From Planctomycetota bacterium (GTDB lineage: Bacteria > Planctomycetota > PLA2 > JAEUHO01), in NCBI GenBank assembly GCA_020851795.1, contig JADZCA010000024.1, positions 46,282 to 110,281 on the forward strand: a stretch of 64,000 nt of DNA, in the 5' to 3' direction. Positions 17,402 through 26,223 of the stretch are shown in pieces (the first letter of the stretch is position 1; every line of letters starts with the position of its first letter). A program made the position numbers and the translations under genes. The notes under the pieces are model-generated. The model had not been told where the DNA came from. It searched no databases and was given only the letters and a program-made list of their open reading frames with translations.

Positions 17402-19195
17402 GTGGGCCGCGCCTCCCGCCCCGACCGCCCCGTCGAGCCGCTCGGCCCCGAGGCGGCGCGCGCCGACGTCGGAGGCTTGCGGACTCGCCCTGCGCGGCGG
17501 AGCCGGCGCCGCGCCGTCGTCGTCCTGCTCAGCGTCGGCGGCGTCCTCGCGGCGGGCGTGCTCGGACGGGGGACCACCGTCTTCGACGCGTCCGACGGCA
17601 CGCCGCCCGTCGTCGCGACAGCGCCCGAAGGTCCGCCGGTGGCCGACGAGGGTGCGCTCGCGGCCGGCGCGACGCGGCTCCGCGCCGTGGCGCGCAAAGA
17701 CGCCGACGCCGCACACGACGCGGTCGCCGGCGCGGCGAGGGCCTCGACTCCGGGCGGCGACGTCGCGCCCGCAAGCGAGTCCGTGTCCGGCGCCGCGCCG
17801 ACCTCCGCGGCGGGCGTCGTCGCGCTCGGCGGGTTCCTCGCGGTCGCGCCCGCGAGCGTGACCGACGAGGTGACCGGGTCGGCTCCCCCGCCGATGCCCG
17901 TCACGCGCGACGACCTCGTCGGGCGCGTCGGCGCGTTCGGGTTGCGCGAGGGCGCCGACGCGTCCCGCCGCGCGTGGACCGGCGTGGCGCGCGTCGTCCG
18001 CACCTCGGCCGACGGCACCGAGCCGCCCGACGACACTGAGGAGCCCGTCGGCACCGCGGTGCGCGGACGTGTCGTCGGCGACGACGATCGGCCGGTGGCC
18101 GGCGCCGAGGTGGTGCTGTGGTCGAGCTTCTACGTCCGGCAGGCCTACTACGACCACCGCGTGCGCCAGATCGGCCGCGGGCGCACCGACGGCGACGGGC
18201 GCTTCGAGGTGCGCGCGCTCGCGCTCGACACGGTGCACTTCGGCGCCGGCGGCGCGGTGCTGGCCGACGTCCGCCACGACGCGTGGGCCGACGTCGTCGC
18301 GCAGCCCGTGGCGGGGATCGTCCCCGGCCGCGACAGCGACGTCGGCACGCTGCGCTTGCCCGCCCGCCCGTCGCGCCTCTCCGGCACGGTGCTCGACCTC
18401 GACGGCCGACCGGTCGTCGGTGCCGTCGTCGTCGTGTCGGGGGCGTTCGTCCCGGTGGACTACGACAAGACCGAGCGGCACGTCGTGCTCGACGAGTGCC
18501 CGCGTGCTACCACCGACGCGCAGGGGCGCTACGCGATCGAGGGCTTCGCGGCCGGCACCCACGAGGCGTCGGTGCACGTGCGGCTCGACTGCGTGCTCCA
18601 CCAGCCGCTGCGCATCGACGGCGAGGCCACGTGGAGCCCGCACGTCCGCGCCGGCCACGAGGTGCGCGGGCGGGTCGTGGACCCCGACGGGAACCCCGTC
18701 GAAGCCGCCGTCGTGGTCGGGGGCGGCAACTGGACGCCGTCCAACGCCGACGGCACGTTCTGGCTCGACAACGTCGCCGTCGGGCCGCTGCGCCTCGAGG
18801 TGTTCCACCACGCGTGGAGCCGCCAGCCCTTCGACGGCGTCGCGACCGACGGCGACGCGCTCGAGCTGCGCCTGCAGCGACGCCTGCCGCGCGTGACGTG
18901 GACCGTCCGTCGTCCCGACGGCAGCCCCGCCTCCGTCGTCGCGATCGACTGGACGTGGGCGCCCGGCGGCGGCCCCACGCCGTTCTCGCCCGACTCGCGC
19001 TACTGGCACGCGCCGTCGGGCGTCCACGCGGTGGTCGTCGCCGACGGCGCCGTCGGTGCCCGCGTCTCGGTCGCCGACGGCGCCGCCGCCACGCTCGGCG
19101 CCGACGCGCTCGTGGAAGGGGCCCGCGTGGACGTGGCCCTCGTCGCGCCGCCCCCGCCTCCCGCCGCGTCCGCGCCGACGCCGGGCGGAGGCTGA
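17402..19195 (+). CDS. Membrane-anchored protein with carboxypeptidase-regulatory-like domains
   Basis: GTG start; 597 residues. An Arg-rich cytoplasmic start is followed by one membrane segment ([17 protein letters not shown], about 40-57) and an Ala/Thr-rich stalk. At least three beta-sandwich CarboxypepD_reg repeats follow: [40 protein letters not shown] and [20 protein letters not shown]. The protein is probably exposed outside the membrane. Its architecture resembles the 24066 and 10473 proteins, so the family is repeated in this genome. A TAGCAT box lies 6 nt before the start codon. Confidence 0.8.
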   Translation: MGRASRPDRPVEPLGPEAARADVGGLRTRPARRSRRRAVVVLLSVGGVLAAGVLGRGTTVFDASDGTPPVVATAPEGPPVADEGALAAGATRLRAVARKDADAAHDAVAGAARASTPGGDVAPASESVSGAAPTSAAGVVALGGFLAVAPASVTDEVTGSAPPPMPVTRDDLVGRVGAFGLREGADASRRAWTGVARVVRTSADGTEPPDDTEEPVGTAVRGRVVGDDDRPVAGAEVVLWSSFYVRQAYYDHRVRQIGRGRTDGDGRFEVRALALDTVHFGAGGAVLADVRHDAWADVVAQPVAGIVPGRDSDVGTLRLPARPSRLSGTVLDLDGRPVVGAVVVVSGAFVPVDYDKTERHVVLDECPRATTDAQGRYAIEGFAAGTHEASVHVRLDCVLHQPLRIDGEATWSPHVRAGHEVRGRVVDPDGNPVEAAVVVGGGNWTPSNADGTFWLDNVAVGPLRLEVFHHAWSRQPFDGVATDGDALELRLQRRLPRVTWTVRRPDGSPASVVAIDWTWAPGGGPTPFSPDSRYWHAPSGVHAVVVADGAVGARVSVADGAAATLGADALVEGARVDVALVAPPPPPAASAPTPGGG

Positions 19196-19391
19196 GCGAC
19201 GGACACGACGTCGCGCCGCATCGCGGTGACGCCGCGGCACCGGACCGCTACGGTCGCGCCCGGAGGACCCCGCTCGTTCGCATCGCTGCCGACACGGTCG
19301 GACGGTTCTCCGCGCGGAATGGCGTTTGCCACGAGAGCGGCGCCCGGGCCGGCACGGTGCCGTCCCGGGGGTCCTGTCCGGAGCCGACGTC

Positions 19392-19817
19392 GTGTTTCTC
19401 CGCGTCCGTCGCGAATCCGAACACCGCGCAGGCTCGAGCCGCCTCGCGGTCCGCCCCCGCGACGACGGCCGGGTGGTGGACCTCGTGTCCCGTGACGACC
19501 CGCTGGCCCCGCCCGTCGCCACCGTCGCGACGCCGACGACGATCGTGCTGCTCGACGCGCTGTGCGTGGCGTGGGACGACGGGTCGAGCGCGCTGTTCAC
19601 CAGCGAGTACGAGCCCGCCGTCTCGCGCTCGCGGGTGCGTCGCTGGGACCTCGACGCGACGGGCACGTGGACGAGCCGGTCCGTCGGCGAGAGCGAGGAC
19701 GGGGAGATCTACTGGTGGCTCGCGGTGCGCGACGGTGCAGTGGTCGTCCGCGAGATCCGCACCGGGCGCACCCGGACGGTCGCGCTCGCGTCGGACGCCG
19801 AGCGGACGACGCCGTAG
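19392..19817 (+). CDS. Hypothetical protein
   Basis: 141 residues from a GTG at 19392, preferred because a GGAG lies about nine bases upstream. A TTG at 19326 would add 22 compositionally odd residues. The sequence alternates short hydrophobic strands (TIVLLDALCVAWDD, IYWWLAVRDGAVVVREIRTG) with turns, suggesting a small all-beta protein, perhaps part of a propeller or WD-like sheet. No family is recognised and there is no signal peptide. It lies 34 bp from the convergent NifX-like gene. Confidence 0.55.
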   Translation: MFLRVRRESEHRAGSSRLAVRPRDDGRVVDLVSRDDPLAPPVATVATPTTIVLLDALCVAWDDGSSALFTSEYEPAVSRSRVRRWDLDATGTWTSRSVGESEDGEIYWWLAVRDGAVVVREIRTGRTRTVALASDAERTTP

Positions 19818-19850
19818 CGCGCGCCCCGACTACGCGATCGGGGCGCGGGG

Positions 19851-20258
19851 TCAGGACCCGTGGCGACGGGGCTCGGCATCGTGCCCGTGGGCGTGGTCGT
19901 GCTCGTGGCCGTGCCCGCAGCCGCCGCCCGCGTCGAGCGCCTCGGTGGTCGGGCACAGCGTCCCGGCGAGGAACGCGCGCAGCGCGGCCCGCACGTCGCC
20001 CGTCGCGCCCCGCGTCACGCCGACACCGAAGCGTGCGAAGACCTCGAGCGCGTGCGGCGGCACGCCCCACGCGAGCACGTGGCGCACGCCCTGCGCGACG
20101 AGGAACATCGGGGGCGGGCCGCCGGGGCCGTGCCCGGGGTTGTCCACCTCGCGCTCGGCGACGACGGTCGTGCCGTCCACGTCGGCGAGCAGGAACCGTT
20201 CGCAGTGGCCGAGGTGGTTCGGGATCGTCCCGCCGGTCATGGGGACCGCGACGCGCAT
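19851..20258 (-). CDS. NifX/NifB-like (dinitrogenase FeMo-cofactor-type) domain protein with His-rich tail
   Basis: 135 residues. Residues 1-105 match the NifB/NifX/NafY cofactor-binding fold: MRVAVPMTGGTIPNHLGHCE, then the strand-helix pattern ending LAWGVPPHALEVFARFGV. The last 25 residues are CGHGHEHDHAHGHD-rich, a likely metal-binding or storage tail. No nif gene is nearby, so this belongs to the stand-alone group often linked to metal or cluster handling. A GGAGG lies 5 nt before the ATG, and a minus-strand TAGACT lies 17 nt before it, so the mRNA leader would be short. It converges with the 19392 gene. Confidence 0.85.
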   Translation of the reverse strand: MRVAVPMTGGTIPNHLGHCERFLLADVDGTTVVAEREVDNPGHGPGGPPPMFLVAQGVRHVLAWGVPPHALEVFARFGVGVTRGATGDVRAALRAFLAGTLCPTTEALDAGGGCGHGHEHDHAHGHDAEPRRHGS

Positions 20259-20278
20259 GGGAGGCCTCCGCGGGAAGT

Positions 20279-21148
20279 CTACGCCCGACGCGGGCCCGAC
20301 CGTCGCCGCGGGCCCCGCGCCGACGCCGCGCCGGGTCCCCCGCCCGAGGCGCGCGTCAGCGTCGCGACTTCGTCGGGGCGCAGCGGGCGGCACGCGCCGG
20401 GGGCGAGGTCGCCGAGCTCGATCGGCCCGAACGCGGTGCGGACGAGCACCTCGACCTCGTGCCCGAGGTCGGCGATCCGCCGCCGGATCTGGCGGTTCTT
20501 CCCCTCGCGCAGCGTGACGACGATCCACGTCGAGCGCGGGTTCTCCGCCTCGACCTCGACGCGCATCGGCCCGAGGACGAGCCCGTCCTCGGTCACCGTG
20601 TCCTGCCGCAGCCGCGCGAGTTCCTCGGGCGCGAGGCGCGCGGCGACCTTCACGCGGTAGCGCTTTTCGACGTGCGACGTCGGATCGAGGAGCCGCGCGG
20701 CGGTGCCGGCGTCGTCGGTGAGCAGCAGGAGGCCTGCGCTCGCTTGGTCGAGCCGCCCGACGGGCGCGAGGCCCGGCGGGTGCGGGGGCGCGACGAGGTC
20801 CATCACGGTGCGCCGCCCCTGCGGGTCGGAGGTCGAGCTGACGACGCCGCGAGGCTTGTTGAGCGCGAGCCACGTCGGGGCCGCGACGCGGCGGGCCACG
20901 GCGACGCCGTCCACCTCGATGCGGGCCCGCGCCGGGTCCACGAAGCGGCGCGGGTCGAGCACGACGGCGCCGTCCACGCGGACGCGCCCGGCGCGGACGA
21001 GGTGCTGCGCCTGCGTCCGCGAAGCGACCCGCCACTTCGACAGCACCCGCTCGAGGGGCTCGGCACGGGGGGCGCTGCGAGGCGGCACGGTCCGATCGTC
21101 CGCGGGGGGCGCGGTGCTGACAACCCCCGGACCGGCGCCGCGAGCCAC
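20279..21148 (-). CDS. RluB/RsuA-family 23S/16S rRNA pseudouridine synthase
   Basis: Up to 289 residues. An S4 RNA-binding domain ([20 protein letters not shown], about 31-75) precedes the catalytic domain. That domain has [23 protein letters not shown], the catalytic Asp in [16 protein letters not shown], and EGKNRQIRR. The SDPxGRxTV string is closer to RluB (23S U2605) than to RsuA. The C-terminus is a basic Gly/Arg tail. The GTG at 21148 is the longest start; another GTG about 57 bp downstream, just before the S4 domain, is equally possible because neither has a good Shine-Dalgarno sequence. Confidence 0.9.
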   Translation of the reverse strand: MARGAGPGVVSTAPPADDRTVPPRSAPRAEPLERVLSKWRVASRTQAQHLVRAGRVRVDGAVVLDPRRFVDPARARIEVDGVAVARRVAAPTWLALNKPRGVVSSTSDPQGRRTVMDLVAPPHPPGLAPVGRLDQASAGLLLLTDDAGTAARLLDPTSHVEKRYRVKVAARLAPEELARLRQDTVTEDGLVLGPMRVEVEAENPRSTWIVVTLREGKNRQIRRRIADLGHEVEVLVRTAFGPIELGDLAPGACRPLRPDEVATLTRASGGGPGAASARGPRRRSGPRRA

Positions 21149-21584
21149 CGGGAGGCGGCGCCTCGTCGGGCGTGCGGCTTTCCGCGCACCCGAGCCGTCC
21201 GGCGTGCGTCAATACGGGGGTCGGGCGCCCGCTGCCAGCGGCCCGACTTTCGAGTCGCTGTCCGTCCGCTCGCGGCGTCCCGCCGCAGCCCCGACCGCCA
21301 GGCCATTCGAGAAGGCCGTCGTCGCAGGTTGGAGCGTGTTCCGCGTCCATGGGATCCGTCGTGTGCCCCGGGCTCGCCCTCCGCGCGTCCGACCTCGCGG
21401 CGGGACGCGGGCACCCGCCTCCGGACGGCCACAACCGCGCTTGCACCGCCTCCGCGCGTCCGCGACGCGTCTCCCCCACTCCGTTCGATCCGCGCCCAGC
21501 CGGCGTGGGTCACCGCCCCGGAGGCCCTCGGCCGCCCCCGCGGGCGGTCGTCCCCTCACGCCGACCGATCGAGGAGTGAACTTC
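21149..21584. other. Long intergenic region upstream of the RRM gene
   Basis: No gene is supported in these 436 bases between the divergent pseudouridine synthase and RRM genes. It must hold both promoters. I see no confident -35/-10 pair and no strong hairpin. A 5' leader of up to several hundred bases for an RRM protein would fit cold-shock-like post-transcriptional control, but the sequence alone does not show it. Confidence 0.35.
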
Positions 21585-21887
21585 ATGGGCAAGCGAATCT
21601 ACTGCGGAAACCTCTCCTTCCAGACGTCTCAGGAAGACGTCCGCGCGCTGTTCGCTGAGCACGGCGAGGTCACCGACGTCCACATGGTGGCCGACCGTGA
21701 CACCGGCCGTCCGCGCGGCTTCGCCTTCGTCGAGATGGCGACGCCCGAGCAGGCTGCCGCCGCGATCGGCGCGCTCGACGGCGCGCTCGTCGGCGGCCGC
21801 AACCTCAAGGTGAACGAGGCCCAGGCCCGTGAAGAGCGCGGCAACCGCGGTGGCGGGGGCGGCGGCGGCGGTCGCGGTCGCTGGTAG
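21585..21887 (+). CDS. RRM-domain RNA-binding protein with Gly-rich tail
   Basis: 100 residues. This is a single RNA recognition motif: RNP2 is RIYCGNLSF at 4-12 and RNP1 is RGFAFVEM at about 44-51, with the aromatic residues in place. The tail is a run of glycines with Arg ([12 protein letters not shown]). The small bacterial RRM-Gly proteins of cyanobacteria and planctomycetes bind RNA and are often cold-induced. A GAGGAG lies about eight bases before the ATG, one of the better Shine-Dalgarno sequences in the window, in keeping with a highly expressed gene. Confidence 0.95.
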   Translation: MGKRIYCGNLSFQTSQEDVRALFAEHGEVTDVHMVADRDTGRPRGFAFVEMATPEQAAAAIGALDGALVGGRNLKVNEAQAREERGNRGGGGGGGGRGRW

Positions 21888-21978
21888 CGCCCGTACGCGG
21901 GGCCGACGGGGCGCGCAGGCGCCCCGCGGCGCCCGTTCCGGCCCGACGGTCCGGTGCAAATCCTCGATGGAGGTCCCG

Positions 21979-22278
21979 ATGGCGATCCTCGATCCCAAGT
22001 TCAAACGCCTGAGCGCCCCCAACGTGGACAAGGCGCCGCGCAAGGCCGGCGTGTACGCGCTGTACGCCGGGAGCACGCTCGTCTTCCTCGGACAGTCGAG
22101 CGGACGGACCGACACGATCCGGAGCCGCCTGCGTGCCCACCTCGGCGTCGCCGCGATGGGCGCGACCCGCTACAAGCGCGAGGTGTGCGAGGACCCGGGC
22201 TCGCGCTGCGCCGAGCTGCTCGCCGAGCACGTCGCGGCGCACGGCGGGCTCCCGGCCGGCAACGCACGCCGACGCTGA
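21979..22278 (+). CDS. Small GIY-YIG-like protein
   Basis: 99 residues. ATG 21979 is chosen because GGAGG lies six bases upstream; an ATG 12 bp earlier is less well placed. The string KAGVYALYAGSTLVFLGQSS at about 22-41 has the GVY...FLGQS spacing of a GIY-YIG nuclease core, and SRLRAHL supplies the following Arg-bearing helix. The protein ends early, with a Glu-bearing helix (CAELLAEHVAAHGGLP). It is likely a minimal GIY-YIG-superfamily protein. Whether it is catalytic is uncertain, because the second Tyr of the motif is Phe. Confidence 0.6.
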   Translation: MAILDPKFKRLSAPNVDKAPRKAGVYALYAGSTLVFLGQSSGRTDTIRSRLRAHLGVAAMGATRYKREVCEDPGSRCAELLAEHVAAHGGLPAGNARRR

Positions 22279-22300
22279 CCCTCCACGTCGGCGTGCACGG

Positions 22301-22328
22301 CGGGCGGGCCCGCGAGGCGCCCCGCCCG
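22301..22328. terminator. Hairpin between convergent genes (candidate terminator)
   Basis: CGGGCGGG (22301-22308) pairs exactly with CCCGCCCG (22321-22328) around a 12-nt loop. It sits just downstream of the GIY-YIG-like stop and 3 bp beyond the dmeF stop. There is no clear T-run, so its use as a terminator is inferred from position. Confidence 0.45.
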
Positions 22329-22330
22329 GG

Positions 22331-23500
22331 TCAGCCGGACCCGGGCGACCGCGCCGCCGGGGACCGATCCGCGTCACCGGGCCGGCGATGCACCTCGACC
22401 GTGACGTGGGAGACGTCGAGTCGGGCGAACAGCGCCTCGCGGTAGTGCCCCACGTCGCGCGGCCGCTCGGTGACGATCGAGGCGAGCACCGCCCGACGAC
22501 CGGGCCCCAGCTCCCAGACGTGCAGGTCGGCGACGGCGACGTCGTCGATCGCCTCGAGCGTCGCACGCGCCGAGGCCTCCAGCGCCTCCGAGGGCCGCAC
22601 GTCGAGCAGCACCCGCGCCGCGCCGAGACACAGCCCCACCGACCACCGCAGGATCACGACGGCCCCCACGAGCCCCATCGCCGGGTCGAGGAACGTCCAC
22701 CCGAGGTGCTCCGCGCCGAGCAGCGCGAGGATCGCCAGCACGCTCGTGAACGCATCGGCGAGGACGTGGAGGTGCGCCGAGCGCAGGTTGTGGTCGTGCG
22801 CCGCGGGCGCGCGGCCGGCGGGCCCGGCGTTCCCCTCGACGGGCGGCGCGCCGTGCGCGTGGCCGTGTTCGTGCGGGTGGTCGTGGGCGTGATCGTGAGG
22901 GTGATCGTGATCGTGGCCGTGCTCGTGAGCGCGCGAGTCGTCGTGGGCATGGGCGCCGCCGTGGGCGTGCCCGGACGCACGCGCGTGCTCGTGGCCGCGG
23001 TCGGCGGGGTCACGGCGCCCGTGCGCGTCCGCGCCGCCGTGGTCGTGGCCGTGACCGTCGGAGAGCAGCAGCGCGCAGACCACGTTGACGACGAGGCCGA
23101 CGACGGCGATGGGGAGCGCCTCGGCGAACCGGATCGCGCCGGGGTGCGCGAGCCGCATCGTCGACTCGACGCCGAGCCACGCCGCGACCCCGGCGAGCAG
23201 CACGGCGCTCGTGTAGCCCGCGAGCGCGTAGACCTTGCCGGTGCCGAACGTGAACGCGCCGTGCCGCATCCGCGTGCGCGCGAACCAGTAGGCGAGCGCG
23301 GACAGCCCGAGCGCGCCGGCGTGCGTCGCCATGTGCCACCCGTCGGCGACCAGCGCCATCGAGCCCGACGCGTACCCGACGGCGAGCTCGACGACCATCA
23401 TCGCCGCGGTCACGGCGACCACCCACCGTGTCCGGCGCTCGTGGTGGCGCACCGCCTCGACGGCGTCGTGCGTGTTGCGGAGGTCGGGCAGCGAGGTCAC
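22331..23500 (-). CDS. dmeF: Cation diffusion facilitator, DmeF-type Co(II)/Ni(II) exporter
   Basis: 389 residues, six membrane segments. In TM2 the metal motif is DGWHMATH, the H-x3-H form typical of DmeF rather than the H-x3-D of zinc CDFs. TM5 carries HVLADAFTS. Between TM4 and TM5 lies a very long His/Asp-rich loop (strings such as HGHDHDHPHDHAHDHPHEHG, over 60 residues), expected to gather metal ions on the cytoplasmic side. The C-terminal domain (LHVWELGPGRRAVLASIV, VTVEVHR) is the usual CDF metallochaperone-like fold. It should export Co/Ni, but specificity rests on the TM2 motif only. Confidence 0.9.
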   Translation of the reverse strand: MTSLPDLRNTHDAVEAVRHHERRTRWVVAVTAAMMVVELAVGYASGSMALVADGWHMATHAGALGLSALAYWFARTRMRHGAFTFGTGKVYALAGYTSAVLLAGVAAWLGVESTMRLAHPGAIRFAEALPIAVVGLVVNVVCALLLSDGHGHDHGGADAHGRRDPADRGHEHARASGHAHGGAHAHDDSRAHEHGHDHDHPHDHAHDHPHEHGHAHGAPPVEGNAGPAGRAPAAHDHNLRSAHLHVLADAFTSVLAILALLGAEHLGWTFLDPAMGLVGAVVILRWSVGLCLGAARVLLDVRPSEALEASARATLEAIDDVAVADLHVWELGPGRRAVLASIVTERPRDVGHYREALFARLDVSHVTVEVHRRPGDADRSPAARSPGSG

Positions 23501-23561
23501 GGACGGGGCGACGACGCGGGCCCCGCGGCGACGGCCGGGCCGCCGATGGCGGGGTGCGGCG

Positions 23562-24020
23562 TCACTTCACGCGGCGGATGATGTGGTAGCCGAACGGGCT
23601 CGTGCGCGGGTCGAACGACGCCAGCCCGATCTCGCCGACGGCCAGCGAGAACGAGACGTCGCCGAACGCGGGCGCCATCTGGTCACGCGGGTACTCGCCC
23701 CGGTCGGGGCGCACGCCGCGGTTGCTCATGCCGTAGGGGCCGCCCGGGGGCGGGTCCTCGCTGTGCTCGCTCTTCGCCGCGGCCCAGTCGGCGCCGCCGC
23801 GGAGCTTCTCGAGGAGCTGCTGCGCGAACACCTTCGCCTCGGCGTCGGTGCGCTTGGCGCTCGGCAGGCCCGGGCCCCGCACGCCGATCAGGATGTGGTC
23901 CACGAGGACGTGGTCGGCGGACGCCGCCTTGCCGGCCGGCTTGCCGCCGTCGCCGCCGCCTTGACCGCAGGCGACGAGCCCCAGGAGCGCGAGCACGCAG
24001 AGGAACGCGAGGGTGTGCAT
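23562..24020 (-). CDS. Lipoprotein parvulin-type peptidyl-prolyl isomerase
   Basis: 152 residues. A lipoprotein signal (LALLGLVACG, lipobox Cys near 18) precedes a parvulin (PpiC) domain. That domain has DHILIGVRG near 42, AKVFAQQLLEKLRGGADWAA, then SEDPPPGGPYG, and ends FGYHIIRRVK, the conserved family end. It should be lipid-anchored outside the inner membrane and help fold exported proteins, which fits the many secreted proteins nearby. The minus-strand box TACCGT ends 7 nt before the ATG and no Shine-Dalgarno is seen, so the mRNA is probably leaderless. Confidence 0.88.
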   Translation of the reverse strand: MHTLAFLCVLALLGLVACGQGGGDGGKPAGKAASADHVLVDHILIGVRGPGLPSAKRTDAEAKVFAQQLLEKLRGGADWAAAKSEHSEDPPPGGPYGMSNRGVRPDRGEYPRDQMAPAFGDVSFSLAVGEIGLASFDPRTSPFGYHIIRRVK

Positions 24021-24027
24021 GGGGACG

Positions 24028-24033
24028 ACGGTA
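24028..24033 (-). promoter_or_regulatory. TACCGT -10-like box, leaderless spacing
   Basis: On the minus strand TACCGT ends 7 nt before the ATG of the parvulin gene. Confidence 0.4.
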
Positions 24034-24065
24034 CCGCGCGGGCGCAGGGCAGGGAAGCGGATCGC

Positions 24066-26087
24066 TCAGGGGCAGTCCGCGTCCTCCGGATTGCGCCACG
24101 AGACGACCGTGGCGAGCCAGGCGCCCGTGGCCGAGCGCACCCGGCCGGGCGCGGGGGGCGCGGCGAGGTCGAGCGACCACGTCGCCCACGCGCTGCCGAT
24201 CCGCGCCACGAGGCGCACGCGGTCGCGTGGCAGCGCGCCGGGGTTGCCGTCGAGACGGTCGGGCGCGGTCAGCCGCAGCGTGACGACCGGACGCCCCCCC
24301 TCGAGACTCACGCCGAGCAGCGTCAGCACGCCGCCCGCGCCGGTGGCGGAGCCGCCCCAGGGCATGCCGGGCAACGTCGCGCTCGCGGCGTCGAAGCGGC
24401 GCGACCCACGCCACGCGACGACCTCGAGCGTGCGCGGCGACCGCCGCGGCAGCGGGCCCGTCAGCGGCAGCTCGACGACGATCGAGTTCAGCCCGCCTTC
24501 CGGCGTCTCGCTCTGCGCGCGGCACGGGCCCAGCGTCGCGCAGCGCCGCCAGCTGTCGTACGACCACGTCGAGACGACCGTCCAGCGCGACGCGGTCCAG
24601 CGCGACGCGTCGCGCGCCCCCGGGAGCGCCCCGGCCGCCAGGCCGTCGCAGTCGAGCACCGCGCAGCCGGCGACACGCCCCCGCCCGACCGAGAGCGTGA
24701 GCCTGCGCTCCGTCCCCCCGAAGAACCCGCCGGGGAAGGTCGGCGCGTCGGCGGACAGGCGCACGCGCGCACGCGCGACGCCGAGCACCACCGACACCGA
24801 CTCGACCGTGACGACGCCGTTGAGCCCGGAGAATGGGCCGCCGAGCGTGCCGGCGACGACGCCGCGGGCCTCGTCGAGCACGGACCCCGTGGGACAGCCG
24901 TCCGACAACGTCGCGGTCACGTCGAGCGACGGCACGTCGCCGACGAAGGCCTCGCCCTCGAGCACCACCTCGTGCAAGGCCCCGCCGTCGCACGGCCTCC
25001 GGGGGCACGTCAGCGGCGTGAGCGCGAAGTCCACGACCGGCGCCCGCCCCGCCCGCTCGTCGAGGTAGAGCGAGACGTCGCGCAGGCGCCGCTCCGGACC
25101 GGCAGGCGTGTCCACCTCGAAGAGGTAGAGCCCGTCCACGACGTCGGGGAACGCGTAGGTGCCGTCCACGCCGGTGACCGTGCTGCGCAGCGGCGGGCCG
25201 ACCGGCGGGACGTCGCCGCCGGCGTACAGGCGCACGGTCGTCCCGGGCAGCGGCTGGTCCTGCGGGTCGAAGTCGTCGTCGGCCACGCCGGGCTCGACGA
25301 AGACGCGGCCCGTGATCGTGGCGAGGCGCGGCGGCAGGACGAAGCGAGCCTGCGCGTACCACGCGGGCGTCAGGTCGCCCAGGCGCGTGGGCGTGCCCGG
25401 CACCCCGCCGGCGCCGAGCAGTGCGACGTCGAACTCGAACAGCGTCGGCGGCGCGTCGACCGCGACCGGCGCGACGCCCAGCGCCGTCGCGAACCCCGAC
25501 GGCTCCGTGACGAGGTCGAAGGGCGTCCCCGACGGCGTCACCGGCGTGACGCGCACCGACCGCCCCGCGACCGGCTCGGAGGGCCAGCCCACGTCGAAGC
25601 TGAAGAGGTCGCCGTCGGCGATGTCGGTGCGACCGACGGCGCGGCGCACGATGGCGTCGAGTCGGCCCTCGAACGGCACCGGCGGCGTCCCGCCGCCGCC
25701 GGAGTCCGGCGTGGAGAGCCGCAGCTCGACGCCCGTGGACATGCCCGTGGGCAGCGCGATCGGCCCCTCGAAGCGCCCCTCGAGCCCGCCCGGCGGCACG
25801 AGGAAGCTCGAGTAGCCCGTGAACGTCGTCGCGCCGATTGACGGGCGGACGGTGTACATGCCCGGCGGCATGTCGGGGATGACGAACGTCCCGTCCGCCG
25901 CCGACACCACCGACCGGAACAGGCTCGGGCGGGTCGCGGACTGCACGACGACCGGCACCCCCTGCACGGGCTCGCTCGACGTGTTGACGACGACGACGCC
26001 GTGGACCAGTTCGGCACGTGCCGACCGCGGCGCCGCACCGAGCAGCGCCAAGATCACGAGGGGGGCGACCGGCAAGGCTCGACGCAT
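24066..26087 (-). CDS. Large secreted protein with carboxypeptidase-regulatory/SdrD-B-like repeats
   Basis: 673 residues from ATG 26087, chosen for the signal peptide it gives (MRRALPVAPLVILALLGAAP). Beta-sandwich repeats include the near-N-terminal VHGVVVVNTSSEPVQGVPVV with VSAADGTFVIPDMPPGMYTV. A second, at about 320-390, reads ATITGRVFVEPG with TVTGVDGTYAFPDVVDGLYL. These are Cna-B/SdrD-B-like units that usually form rigid surface stalks. The C-terminal half has several Cys pairs (CPRRPC, CAVLDC) and no recognised catalytic domain. It is divergent from the TPR-CHAT gene; the 136-bp gap holds both promoters. Confidence 0.75.
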   Translation of the reverse strand: MRRALPVAPLVILALLGAAPRSARAELVHGVVVVNTSSEPVQGVPVVVQSATRPSLFRSVVSAADGTFVIPDMPPGMYTVRPSIGATTFTGYSSFLVPPGGLEGRFEGPIALPTGMSTGVELRLSTPDSGGGGTPPVPFEGRLDAIVRRAVGRTDIADGDLFSFDVGWPSEPVAGRSVRVTPVTPSGTPFDLVTEPSGFATALGVAPVAVDAPPTLFEFDVALLGAGGVPGTPTRLGDLTPAWYAQARFVLPPRLATITGRVFVEPGVADDDFDPQDQPLPGTTVRLYAGGDVPPVGPPLRSTVTGVDGTYAFPDVVDGLYLFEVDTPAGPERRLRDVSLYLDERAGRAPVVDFALTPLTCPRRPCDGGALHEVVLEGEAFVGDVPSLDVTATLSDGCPTGSVLDEARGVVAGTLGGPFSGLNGVVTVESVSVVLGVARARVRLSADAPTFPGGFFGGTERRLTLSVGRGRVAGCAVLDCDGLAAGALPGARDASRWTASRWTVVSTWSYDSWRRCATLGPCRAQSETPEGGLNSIVVELPLTGPLPRRSPRTLEVVAWRGSRRFDAASATLPGMPWGGSATGAGGVLTLLGVSLEGGRPVVTLRLTAPDRLDGNPGALPRDRVRLVARIGSAWATWSLDLAAPPAPGRVRSATGAWLATVVSWRNPEDADCP

Positions 26088-26223
26088 CGGCGGCTCCGCA
26101 GCGACGGGTGCGCCTCGACCGGCCCTGCACGCCGCCGTCCGGGCGCGGAGATAGCCGAGCGGGCCGGATCCCGCAAGCGCACGGGGCCCGCGGCGCCGAT
26201 CGGATAGGCTCGCGGTCCCCGCC

